In this document: positions 32,519-40,801 of the stretch, piece by piece | How positions within the stretch are numbered: position 1 is the first letter of the stretch | Layout of the letters: every line of letters starts with the position of its first letter | NCBI RefSeq assembly: GCF_011044975.1 | Contig: NZ_JAAKZV010000037.1 | Span: 1-47,165 of the forward strand | DNA: 47,165 nt | Reading direction: 5' to 3' | Origin: Streptomyces coryli | GTDB taxonomy: Bacteria; Actinomycetota; Actinomycetes; Streptomycetales; Streptomycetaceae | Notes under the pieces: model-generated | What the model was told of the DNA's origin: nothing | Databases searched by the model: none | What the model saw: the letters and a program-made list of their open reading frames with translations, nothing else | Program-made: the position numbers and the translations under genes

Positions 32519-33292
32519 TCAGCGGAACTTGGCCTTGCCCGGGCCCTGTTCCACGAAGCTGCGCATCCCGGTCTCCCGGTCCTCCGTGGCGAACAGGCCC
32601 GCGAACCAGCTCCGCTCCAGGGCGAGTCCGGTGTCCAGATCCGTCTCGATGCCGCCGTCGACGCACTCCTTCGCGGCGCGGAGCGCGATCGCCGGGCCCT
32701 GCGCCAGGCGTGCGGCCCAGGCGTGCGCCTGCTCGTACACTTCCGCGTCCGGGACCACCTTCTCGACGAGGCCGATCTCGAGCGCCTCGGCGGCCTTGAC
32801 CATCCGCCCGGTGAAGATCAGGTCCTTGGCCCGGCCCGGGCCCACCAGCCGCGCCAGCCGCTGGGTGCCGCCGGCCCCCGGGATCAGCCCGAGCAGGATC
32901 TCCGGCTGGCCGAGCTTCGCGGACTCCCCGGCGATCCGGATGTCCGCGCACAGCGCCAGTTCGCAGCCGCCGCCCAGCGCGTAGCCCGTAACGGCCGCGA
33001 CCACCGGCTTCGGGATCCGCGCGACCGCGGTGAAGGCGTCCTGCAGCCCGCGGGCCCGCGCCACCATCGCGGCGTGGTCCATGGCCTGCATTTCCTTGAT
33101 GTCCGCGCCGGCCGCGAAGACCTTCTCGCCGCCGTAGACCACCACGGCGCGCACGTCATCGCGCCGGGCCGCCTCGTCGGCGAGATCGCGGATCAGGTCC
33201 TGGAGGGCGACGTCCAGGGCGTTCATGGGCGGACGGTCGAGCCGGAGGGTGCCGACGCCGTCGGCCACGTCGAGGGTTGCAGCAGCAGTCAT
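32519..33292 (-). CDS. Enoyl-CoA hydratase/isomerase
   Basis: A 257-residue crotonase-fold protein that would hydrate trans-2-enoyl-CoA in beta-oxidation. The oxyanion-hole segments are AAGADIKEMQ and GYALGGGCELAL. The two catalytic glutamates are in place, one in GGGCELAL and one in GQPEILLGLIPGAGGTQRL. The C-terminus (RETGMRSFVEQGPGKAKFR) matches short-chain enoyl-CoA hydratases. The size is normal and the start is the ATG at 33292. It stands alone between the lipoprotein gene and the HATPase gene, so its specific acyl-CoA cannot be told from context. Confidence 0.92.
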   Translation of the reverse strand: MTAAATLDVADGVGTLRLDRPPMNALDVALQDLIRDLADEAARRDDVRAVVVYGGEKVFAAGADIKEMQAMDHAAMVARARGLQDAFTAVARIPKPVVAAVTGYALGGGCELALCADIRIAGESAKLGQPEILLGLIPGAGGTQRLARLVGPGRAKDLIFTGRMVKAAEALEIGLVEKVVPDAEVYEQAHAWAARLAQGPAIALRAAKECVDGGIETDLDTGLALERSWFAGLFATEDRETGMRSFVEQGPGKAKFR

Positions 33293-33337
33293 GGGGGCGA
33301 GGCTAGCCGCCCGCCCCCATGACCTGCCATAACGCGG

Positions 33338-34603
33338 TCAGTCCTGTGGCGCGGTCCACTCGTCCCAGGACATGTTCCAGCCGTTCAGGCCGTTGTCCGG
33401 GGCGACCGTCTTCTCGTTGGAGTTCTTCACGATGACGACGTCGCCGATCATCGAATTGTTGAAGAACCACGCGCCCGGCGTCGTCTTGCTGCGCCCGCCG
33501 CGCTGGTCGAAGAGGCCGACGCAGCCGTGACTGCCGTTGACCTGGCCGAAGGACGACTTGGCCAGCCAGTAGTTGCCGTGTATGAACGTGCCCGACGTGG
33601 ACAGCCGCATCGCGTTCGGCACGTCCTTGATGTCGTACTCGCCCTCGCCGTCGTCGTCCGTGAACCCGACCGTGGCGCCGTTCATGCGGGTGACCTTGAG
33701 CTTCTCGCTGATCACCATCTGACCGTTCCAGGTCGGGTTGGACGGCGCCCCGGAGGTGATCGGGATGGTCTTGATGACCTTGCCGTCCCGCTCGACCGTC
33801 ATCTTCTTCGTCTTGGCGTCGACGGTGGAGACCTGGCTGCGGCCGACGGTGAACTTCACGTCCTTGGACTGCTTGCCGTAGACGCCATCGGCGCCCTGCA
33901 CGCCGTCAAGGCGGAGACTCAGACTGACCTTGGTGCCGGAGACCCAGTAGGTCTTCGGGCGGAAGTCCAGGCGCTGGTTGCCGAACCAGTGGCCCTCGAC
34001 CTCGACGCCCGGGTCCGCGGTCACCTTGACCGCGTCCTCGACCGCCTGACGGTCCTCGATCGGCCGGTTGAAGTTGATCGAGACCGGCATGCCCGCGCCG
34101 ACGGTCTCGCCGTTCTCCGGGGTGAAGTAGCCGACGAAGGTGTTCTTCGGCACGACGGTGGTGAAGGTGGCGTGCTTGGCGGCCTTCAGGCCTTCCTCGT
34201 CCTCGGCGACGGCGTTCACCGTGTACTTGGTCTGAGTGGCCAGGTGGTCAGCCGGCTTCCACTCGGTCCGGTCCTTGGATATATCGCCCTTGACCGCATT
34301 GCCCTTGGCGTCCGCGACCTTGACAGAGGTCAGCTTGCCCTTGCTCGCGGTCACCTTCAGCGCGTCCTCGGTGGCGACACCGTCCGCGCCGTTCTTCGGG
34401 GCGATCTCGACGACGGCCTGCGAGGCCTTCTTGTCGTCCTTGCCCTTTTCGCCGGACTTGCCCTTGTCGTCGTCCCCGTCGCCGCCACCGCACGCCGCGA
34501 CTAGCACCATTACGGCGCCGGCGAGCACCGCCATCAGGCTTCGTCCCGTACGCTTCCCCGGCCGGTCGGTCCGGGCTGTCCCTGCCCGCGTCGGCTCCAC
34601 CAT
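33338..34603 (-). CDS. L,D-transpeptidase lipoprotein
   Basis: A 421-residue cell-wall cross-linking enzyme. A basic N-terminus and hydrophobic stretch lead to the lipobox LVAAC with lipidated Cys38. A Gly/Asp/Lys-rich linker follows, then two Ig-like domains (about 60-260), then the YkuD catalytic domain with HGNYWLAKSSFGQVNGSHGCVGL, whose His359 and Cys361 are the catalytic pair. This layout is that of actinobacterial Ldt proteins that form 3-3 peptidoglycan links. I take the ATG at 34603; a GTG at 34627 is an alternative. A GAGGGGAG run lies about 12 bases upstream. Confidence 0.95.
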   Translation of the reverse strand: MVEPTRAGTARTDRPGKRTGRSLMAVLAGAVMVLVAACGGGDGDDDKGKSGEKGKDDKKASQAVVEIAPKNGADGVATEDALKVTASKGKLTSVKVADAKGNAVKGDISKDRTEWKPADHLATQTKYTVNAVAEDEEGLKAAKHATFTTVVPKNTFVGYFTPENGETVGAGMPVSINFNRPIEDRQAVEDAVKVTADPGVEVEGHWFGNQRLDFRPKTYWVSGTKVSLSLRLDGVQGADGVYGKQSKDVKFTVGRSQVSTVDAKTKKMTVERDGKVIKTIPITSGAPSNPTWNGQMVISEKLKVTRMNGATVGFTDDDGEGEYDIKDVPNAMRLSTSGTFIHGNYWLAKSSFGQVNGSHGCVGLFDQRGGRSKTTPGAWFFNNSMIGDVVIVKNSNEKTVAPDNGLNGWNMSWDEWTAPQD

Positions 34604-34739
34604 CAAGACCGAGATCTCCCCTCGCACGCCCCGTTATGCATACCCCCGAGCGCGATACGCGCACCTCAGATAGATAACCACACCATCGGTCGGGCCACCT
34701 CTGGCGAATGTCACCGTTCAGTTCCAATCGCTTTCCGCC

Positions 34740-36635
34740 TCACACGACGCTCTCGCGCCACGCCTGATGCAGTTCCGCGAACCGGCCCCGGCCCGCGATC
34801 AGTTCCTCGGGAGAGCCGTCCTCGACGACCTTTCCTTCGGCCATCACGAGTACCCGGTCGGCGATTTCCACCGTCGACAGCCGATGCGCGATCACCACGG
34901 CGGTACGGCCCCGCAGCACCGTGTGCATGGCGGCCTGTACGGCCCGTTCGCCCGGAATGTCCAGTGACGAGGTGGCCTCGTCGAGGATCAGCACCGCCGG
35001 GTCGGCGAGCAGCGCGCGGGCGAAGGCGACCAGCTGCCGCTGCCCGGCCGAGATGCGGCCGCCGCGCTTGCGCACATCGGTGTCGTACCCCTCGGGAAGG
35101 CGCGTGATGAAGTCGTGCGCGCCGATGGCCTTGGCGGCCTGCTCGATCTCCTCGCGGCCGGCGTCCGGCCTGCCGATGGCGATGTTCTCGGCGACCGTGC
35201 CGGAGAACAGGAACGCCTCCTGCGTCACCATCACCACCCCGCGGCGCAGCTCGGCGGTGGCCAGCTCGCGCAGGTCGACCCCGTCGAGGCGGACCTCGCC
35301 GACCGTCGGGTCGTAGAAGCGGGCCAGCAGCTTGGCGAGGGTGGACTTCCCGGCCCCGGTCGCGCCGACCACCGCGACCGTCTGCCCGGCCGGGAAGGTC
35401 AGGTCGAAGCGCGGCAGCACCTCGCCGCCGGTCCGGTAGCCGAAGCTGACGCCGTCGAAGACCACCTCGCGCCCCGGCGCGCCCGCGGCCCGCTCGGGCA
35501 GCGTCTTCGGCTCGGCCGGCTCCGGTACGGACGGGGCCTGGGCCAGCAGCCCGGAGATCTTCTCCAGCGAAGCGGCCGCGGACTGATAGGAGTTGAGGAA
35601 CATGGCGAGCCGGTCGATCGGGTCGTAGAGCCGCCGCAGATAGAGCACCGCGGCCGCCAGCACGCCCAGCGCCAGCTCGCCCTCGGCCACCCGGTACGCG
35701 CCCCAGACCACCACCGCGGCGACGAAGAAGTTGGCGGTCAGCCGGGAGCCGACGACGTACCGCGCCATCTCCAGGATCGAGTCGCCGTTGATCCGCTCGT
35801 GGTGGCGGTTCAGGCGGTGGAAGTCGCCGTCGTTGGCGGGCTCGCGGCGGAAGGCCTGCACCGGGCGGATGCCGTTCATGGTCTCGACGAACTTCACGAT
35901 CACGGCGGCGATGGCCGTCGACCGCTTCTTGTACAGCCGGTGCGAGCGCCGCTGGAAGAACCGCACCCAGGCGAAGAGCGGCACGAACGACAGCAGCGCC
36001 GCGCCGCCGAGGCCGAGGTCCAGCCACAGCAGCATCGCGGCGATGTAGACGGTGGACAGGGCGACGACGATGAGCTCCTGCAGCCCCTCGTTGAGCAGCT
36101 CGCGCAGCGCCTCGACGTCGTTGGTGGAGCGGGAGATGAGCCGTCCCGAGGTGTACCGGTCGTGGAAGTCCACGCTGAGCGCCTGCGCGTGCCGGAAAAT
36201 CCGCCCGCGCAGATCGACCAGCACGTCCTGGTTGACGCGCGCGGCGGACCGTACGAACAGGAGCTGCAGCACGCCGCCCGCGAGGGCGCACACCGCATAC
36301 CCGGCGGCTACGGCGGCCAGCGGCCCGGTCCAGGACCAGCCGTCGCGGCGGAAGCCGGGCACGGCGTGGTCGATGGCGTACGCGACGAGCAGCGGCCCCG
36401 CCTGCACGGCGGCCTGCTGCAGCAGGATGAGTACCGCAGTCAGCCACACCCGCGCCTTGCGCGGCCCGAGCAGCGAGGCGAGCAGGCGGCGGGGGGCGCC
36501 CTTGGGGGCGGGGAGGACGTCCTGGTCGAAGGGGTCGCCGGGCCCGGCCTTCTGGCCCTGGCCCGCGGGCAGTTCGGGATCGTCGGCGCGCTTCCCGGAC
36601 TTCTCCTGCTCCGGGTGCGATGCGGTGGTGGTCAT
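34740..36635 (-). CDS. ABC exporter half, catalytically competent subunit
   Basis: A 631-residue fused permease/ATPase. A hydrophilic N-terminal tail of about 60 residues precedes six membrane helices (about 62-350). The ATPase domain has Walker A GATGAGKS (424-431), signature ISAGQ (528-532) and Walker B LILDE with catalytic Glu553, then the IAHRLST H-loop. The signature deviates from LSGGQ (Gly to Ala). It overlaps the upstream ABC gene by 4 bases (ATGA), so the two should form one heterodimer. Relatives export drugs, lipids or peptides; the substrate is unknown. Confidence 0.94.
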   Translation of the reverse strand: MTTTASHPEQEKSGKRADDPELPAGQGQKAGPGDPFDQDVLPAPKGAPRRLLASLLGPRKARVWLTAVLILLQQAAVQAGPLLVAYAIDHAVPGFRRDGWSWTGPLAAVAAGYAVCALAGGVLQLLFVRSAARVNQDVLVDLRGRIFRHAQALSVDFHDRYTSGRLISRSTNDVEALRELLNEGLQELIVVALSTVYIAAMLLWLDLGLGGAALLSFVPLFAWVRFFQRRSHRLYKKRSTAIAAVIVKFVETMNGIRPVQAFRREPANDGDFHRLNRHHERINGDSILEMARYVVGSRLTANFFVAAVVVWGAYRVAEGELALGVLAAAVLYLRRLYDPIDRLAMFLNSYQSAAASLEKISGLLAQAPSVPEPAEPKTLPERAAGAPGREVVFDGVSFGYRTGGEVLPRFDLTFPAGQTVAVVGATGAGKSTLAKLLARFYDPTVGEVRLDGVDLRELATAELRRGVVMVTQEAFLFSGTVAENIAIGRPDAGREEIEQAAKAIGAHDFITRLPEGYDTDVRKRGGRISAGQRQLVAFARALLADPAVLILDEATSSLDIPGERAVQAAMHTVLRGRTAVVIAHRLSTVEIADRVLVMAEGKVVEDGSPEELIAGRGRFAELHQAWRESVV

Positions 36636-38425
36636 CGGCTGATCGCCTCCTGCTCCTGTGCCTCGGCGCCCGACATCAGCTCGCGGTACTCCGCATTGCC
36701 GTGCAGCAACTCGTCGTGCGTGCCCACCGCCGCGATCCGCCCGCCGGACAGCAGCGCGACCCGGTCGGCGAGCAGCACCGTGGACGGCCGGTGCGCCACC
36801 ACGAGCGCGGTGGTCTCCGCCAGTACGCGCCGGAGCGCCGCCTCGACCAGCGCCTCGGTGTGCACGTCCAGCGCCGACAGCGGGTCGTCGAGCACCAGGA
36901 AGCGCGGCCGCCCGACGATGGCCCGCGCCAGCGCGAGGCGCTGCCGCTGCCCGCCGGACAGGCTCAGCCCTTGCTCGCCGACCTGGGTGGCGTGCCCGTC
37001 GGGCAGGTCGTGCACGAAGGAGGCCTGCGCCACGTCCAACGCCCGCAGCAGATCGTGCTCTTCGGCGCTCGCCGCGCCCATGAGCACGTTCTCCCCCGCA
37101 CTGGCGGAGAACAGCGTCGGCTCCTCGAACGCCACCGCCACCAGCTCGCGCAGCTCCTCGCGCGGCATGGCGGTGATGTCGCGCCCGTCGAGGGTGATCC
37201 GCCCGGACGTCGGCTCGTACAGCCGCGGCACCAGCGCGGTGAGCGTGGTCTTGCCGGACCCGGTGGCGCCGACGAGCGCCATCGTCTCGCCGTGCCGGAT
37301 GTGCAGATCGACGCCTTCGATGGTGGCGGGGGTGTCGGGCGGGGCATCGGGATAGCGGAAGACCACGCCGTCGAAGCTCATGCCGGCCTGCTGGGCCGGC
37401 AGGCTCTTCGTCCGCTGCCGTGGAGCCGCGTCGCCGGCCGCCGCCGGCTTTTCGTCCATCACCTCGAAGAAGCGGTCCGCGGCCGATGCCGCGTCATTGC
37501 TGATCGCCAGCAGGAAGCCGATCGACTCCACCGGCCAGCGCAGCGCCAGCGCGGTCGACAGGAAGGCCACCAGCGTCCCGGCCGACAGGTCGCCGTCCGC
37601 CACCTGCACCGAGCCGAGCACCAGCGCGATGCCGATCGCCAGCTCCGGCAGTGTGGTGATCAGCGCCATGATCGCGCTGAGCAGCCGCGCCTTGTTCAGC
37701 TCCGTCCCGCGCAGCGTGCGGGTCAGCTCGCGGAAGGCGCGGGCCTGGCTGCGATGCCGTCCGAAGCCCTTGATGATACGGATCCCGAGCACCGACTCCT
37801 CGACGACCGTGGTGAGATCGCCGACCTGGTCCTGCGCCCGCCGGGCCACCTTGAAGTACTTCTTCTCGAAGAGGAAGCAGCCGGCCACCAGCGGCAGCAC
37901 CGGCGCCAGCAGCACCAGCCCGAGCGACCACCGCTGCGACAGCAGAATGCCGAACCCGGCAATGATCGTGACCCCGTTGACCAGCAGAAAGGTCATCGGA
38001 AAGGCGAGGAACATGCGCAGCAGCATCAGATCCGTGGTGCCGCGCGAGAGCAGCTGCCCGGACGCCCACCGGTCGTGGAACGACACCGGCAGCCGCTGCA
38101 GATGCCGGTACAGATCGGCCCGCATCGCCGCCTCCACGCCGGCCAGCGGCCGCGCCACCAGCCACCGCCGCAGCCCGAACAGCAGCGCCTCCGCCACCCC
38201 GAGCGCCAGCAGCATCCCGCCGCCCAGCCACACGCCGGCCGGATCACGGTCGGCCACCGGCCCGTCCACGATCCACTTCAGCACCAGCGGAATGACGAGC
38301 CCCAGACAGGAGGCGACGACGGCGACCGCGGCGGCACCGAACACCCGCGTTCGCACGGGAAGCACATAGGGCCACAGACGGAGTAGGGAGCGGACGGCAG
38401 AGCGGCGTTTGTTTGCAGGAGGCAT
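36632..38425 (-). CDS. ABC exporter half, subunit with degenerate ATP site
   Basis: A 597-residue half-exporter with six membrane helices (about 28-310) and an ATPase domain. Walker A is GATGSGKT (386-393) and the signature is the canonical LSGGQ (489-493). Walker B is FLVLDD, so the catalytic Glu is Asp514, and the Q-loop reads AFEEP in place of a Gln. The Walker B/Q-loop defects combine with the partner's ISAGQ signature in the same ATP site, the pattern of asymmetric heterodimeric exporters such as BmrC/BmrD. I take the ATG at 38425; a TTG one codon earlier is less likely. It is the first gene of the pair. Confidence 0.94.
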   Translation of the reverse strand: MPPANKRRSAVRSLLRLWPYVLPVRTRVFGAAAVAVVASCLGLVIPLVLKWIVDGPVADRDPAGVWLGGGMLLALGVAEALLFGLRRWLVARPLAGVEAAMRADLYRHLQRLPVSFHDRWASGQLLSRGTTDLMLLRMFLAFPMTFLLVNGVTIIAGFGILLSQRWSLGLVLLAPVLPLVAGCFLFEKKYFKVARRAQDQVGDLTTVVEESVLGIRIIKGFGRHRSQARAFRELTRTLRGTELNKARLLSAIMALITTLPELAIGIALVLGSVQVADGDLSAGTLVAFLSTALALRWPVESIGFLLAISNDAASAADRFFEVMDEKPAAAGDAAPRQRTKSLPAQQAGMSFDGVVFRYPDAPPDTPATIEGVDLHIRHGETMALVGATGSGKTTLTALVPRLYEPTSGRITLDGRDITAMPREELRELVAVAFEEPTLFSASAGENVLMGAASAEEHDLLRALDVAQASFVHDLPDGHATQVGEQGLSLSGGQRQRLALARAIVGRPRFLVLDDPLSALDVHTEALVEAALRRVLAETTALVVAHRPSTVLLADRVALLSGGRIAAVGTHDELLHGNAEYRELMSGAEAQEQEAISR

Positions 38426-38460
38426 CAACTCACGAGACTACGTTCCGCTACTGACAGACC

Positions 38461-40701
38461 TCATCCCGTTTTCCTCAGCAAGATCACCGAGCGGGGCGCC
38501 ACCGGCAGCCGCTCCCCGCCCGGCACCCGCTTCTCCGCCCCCGTCTCCTCCGCGGCGGTGTCGACCACGACCTCGTACTCCCTGGCCCACGGCGCCCCCG
38601 GCAGCACGAAGTCCGTCTCCGCGCCGCCCGCGTGCAGCACCACCAGGAAGCTGTCGTCCAGCACCGCCTCGCCCTGCGGCCCGCGCTGCGCGATGTCCGT
38701 ACCCGACAGGAACATCCCGAAGGTGTCGCGCGGCGCGTACCAGTCCGCCTCGCTCATCTCGGTCCCGCGCGCCGTGAACCACGCCAGATCCCGCAGCCCG
38801 CCGTCCCCGTGCGGCCGCCCGGCGAAGAAGGCGCGCCGCCGCAGCACCGGGTGGGTGCGGCGCAGCTCGATCAGCCGCCGCGCGAGGCGGTGCACGGAGC
38901 CCCACCCCGGGTCGTCGAGCAGCGACCAGTCGACCCAGCTCACCTCGTTGTCCTGGCAGTACGCGTTGTTGTTGCCGCGCTGCGTACGGCCCATCTCGTC
39001 CCCGGCCACCAGCATCGGGACGCCGGTGGAGAGCAGCAGGGTGGCGAGCAGATTCTTCACCTGCTTGCGGCGCAGTTCGTTGATGCCGGCGTCGTCGGTC
39101 TCCCCCTCATGCCCGCAGTTCCAGGACCGGTTGTCGTCCGTCCCGTCCCGATTCCCTTCCCCATTGGCCTCGTTGTGCTTCCGCTCGTACGACACGAGGT
39201 CCCGGAGCGTGAACCCGTCGTGCGCGGTCACGAAGTTCACCGAGGCGTACGGCCGGCGCCCGCCCCACCCGTACAGATCGCTCGACCCGGACAGCCGGTA
39301 CCCCAGGTCCCGCACATCCGGCAGCGCCCCCCGCCAGAAGTCCCGCACCGCGTCCCGGTAGCGGTCGTTCCACTCCGACCACAGCGGCGGAAAGCCCCCC
39401 ACCTGATAGCCCCCCGCCGTGGCATCCCACGGCTCGGCGATCAGCTTCACCCGCCGCAGCACCGGATCCTGCGAGATCACGGCGAGAAACGGATGCAGCA
39501 TGTCGAACCCGTCGTCCCCGCCCCGCGCCACCCGCGCCAGCGCCGACGCCAGGTCGAACCGGAAGCCGTCCACGCCCATCTCGGTCACCCAGTACCGCAG
39601 GCTGTCCGTGATCAGCCGCAGCACCTGCGGCTGCACGACGCCCAGGGTGTTCCCGCACCCCGTGTAGTCGGCGTAGTGCCGCGGATCGGGCCCCAGCCGG
39701 TAGTAGCCGCGGTTGTCGATCCCGCGCAGCGAAAAGGTGGGCCCGAGCTCGCTGCCCTCGGCGGTGTGGTTGTAGACGACGTCGAGGATCACCTCGATCC
39801 CCGCGGCATGCAACGCCCGCACCATCTGCCGGAACTCCCCGACCTGTTCACCCCGGGTCCCGGTGGCGGCGTACCCGGCGTGCGGGGCGAAGTAGCCGAT
39901 GGAGTTGTACCCCCAGTAATTGCGCAGCCCCCGCCGCCCGAGCGCGTCCTCGTGCGCGAACTGATGCACCGGCAGCAGCTCGACGGCCGTCACACCCAAG
40001 CCGGCGAGATGCTCCACGGCGGCCCGATGCCCGAGCCCCGCATACGTGCCCCGCAGCCGCTCCGGCACCCCCGGGTGCCTCATGGTGAAGCCGCGCACAT
40101 GCAGCTCGTAGACGACCGAGTCGGGCCAGGGCGTCTTGGGCCGGCGATCGTCGAGCCACTCATCGGCCCCTACGTCCCCGCCCACCACGACGCCCTTGGG
40201 TACGTACGGCGCGGAGTCCCGCTCATCGCGCACCGTGTCCGCGAGATGCCGGTCGGGCCAGTCCCGCACATGCGCGTAGACCTCGGCGGGCGTGCCGCTG
40301 AATCCATCAGCGGCTCCGCCGCGGGCCCCGTCCACGGCCCGCGCATACGGATCGAGCAGCAGCTTCGCCGGATTGAACCGGTGCCCGGTCCACGGATCCC
40401 ACCGCCCGTGCACGCGATACCCGTACCGCATGCCGGGCCGGACGCCCGGCACGAAGCCGTGCCAGATCTCATGCGTCAGCTCGGTGAGCGGCAGCCGCCG
40501 CTCGCCACCGCCCTCGTCGAAGAGACACAGCTCGACCGCCTCCGCACCGCCCGCCCACAGGGCGAAGTTGGTGCCCTCGACGGCCCCGTTACCCGGCGCC
40601 CGATAGCGCGCCCCCAGCGGCTGTGGTGCACCCGGCCACACAGCCGCGGCCGGGCGTATGTCGTTCTCGGGCAGTGCCTCCTGGTCGGCAGCGCTCGACA
40701 C
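38461..40701 (-). CDS. glgX: Glycogen debranching enzyme
   Basis: A 746-residue GH13 isoamylase-type enzyme that hydrolyses alpha-1,6 branches of glycogen limit dextrin. It has an N-terminal CBM48-like domain (PLGARYRAPGNGAVEGTNFALW) and then the TIM barrel with DVVYNHT, nucleophile Asp383 (GFRFDLAS), acid/base Glu423 (IAEPWDA) and Asp495 (VTAHDGF). The GTG at 40701 has GGAGG 6 bases upstream. The in-frame codons before it are Arg/Cys-rich and not conserved. It follows the glycogen phosphorylase gene after 100 bases and acts on what phosphorylase leaves behind. Confidence 0.96.
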   Translation of the reverse strand: MSSAADQEALPENDIRPAAAVWPGAPQPLGARYRAPGNGAVEGTNFALWAGGAEAVELCLFDEGGGERRLPLTELTHEIWHGFVPGVRPGMRYGYRVHGRWDPWTGHRFNPAKLLLDPYARAVDGARGGAADGFSGTPAEVYAHVRDWPDRHLADTVRDERDSAPYVPKGVVVGGDVGADEWLDDRRPKTPWPDSVVYELHVRGFTMRHPGVPERLRGTYAGLGHRAAVEHLAGLGVTAVELLPVHQFAHEDALGRRGLRNYWGYNSIGYFAPHAGYAATGTRGEQVGEFRQMVRALHAAGIEVILDVVYNHTAEGSELGPTFSLRGIDNRGYYRLGPDPRHYADYTGCGNTLGVVQPQVLRLITDSLRYWVTEMGVDGFRFDLASALARVARGGDDGFDMLHPFLAVISQDPVLRRVKLIAEPWDATAGGYQVGGFPPLWSEWNDRYRDAVRDFWRGALPDVRDLGYRLSGSSDLYGWGGRRPYASVNFVTAHDGFTLRDLVSYERKHNEANGEGNRDGTDDNRSWNCGHEGETDDAGINELRRKQVKNLLATLLLSTGVPMLVAGDEMGRTQRGNNNAYCQDNEVSWVDWSLLDDPGWGSVHRLARRLIELRRTHPVLRRRAFFAGRPHGDGGLRDLAWFTARGTEMSEADWYAPRDTFGMFLSGTDIAQRGPQGEAVLDDSFLVVLHAGGAETDFVLPGAPWAREYEVVVDTAAEETGAEKRVPGGERLPVAPRSVILLRKTG

Positions 40702-40801
40702 GTATGGCCTCCAGCGGCTCGCGGCAAATGGTGAGGAGTCCCGTCCTCGAAACAGTTGTTCCCGCGCGACCACCACGCAACGCGGACCAGGGGCCGCCCG
40801 G

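Noticed and set aside
34628-34739. A sigma-E-type promoter for the L,D-transpeptidase (GGAACT on the minus strand).
   Set aside because: The GGAACT is there but no CGTC-like -10 element follows at the right distance.
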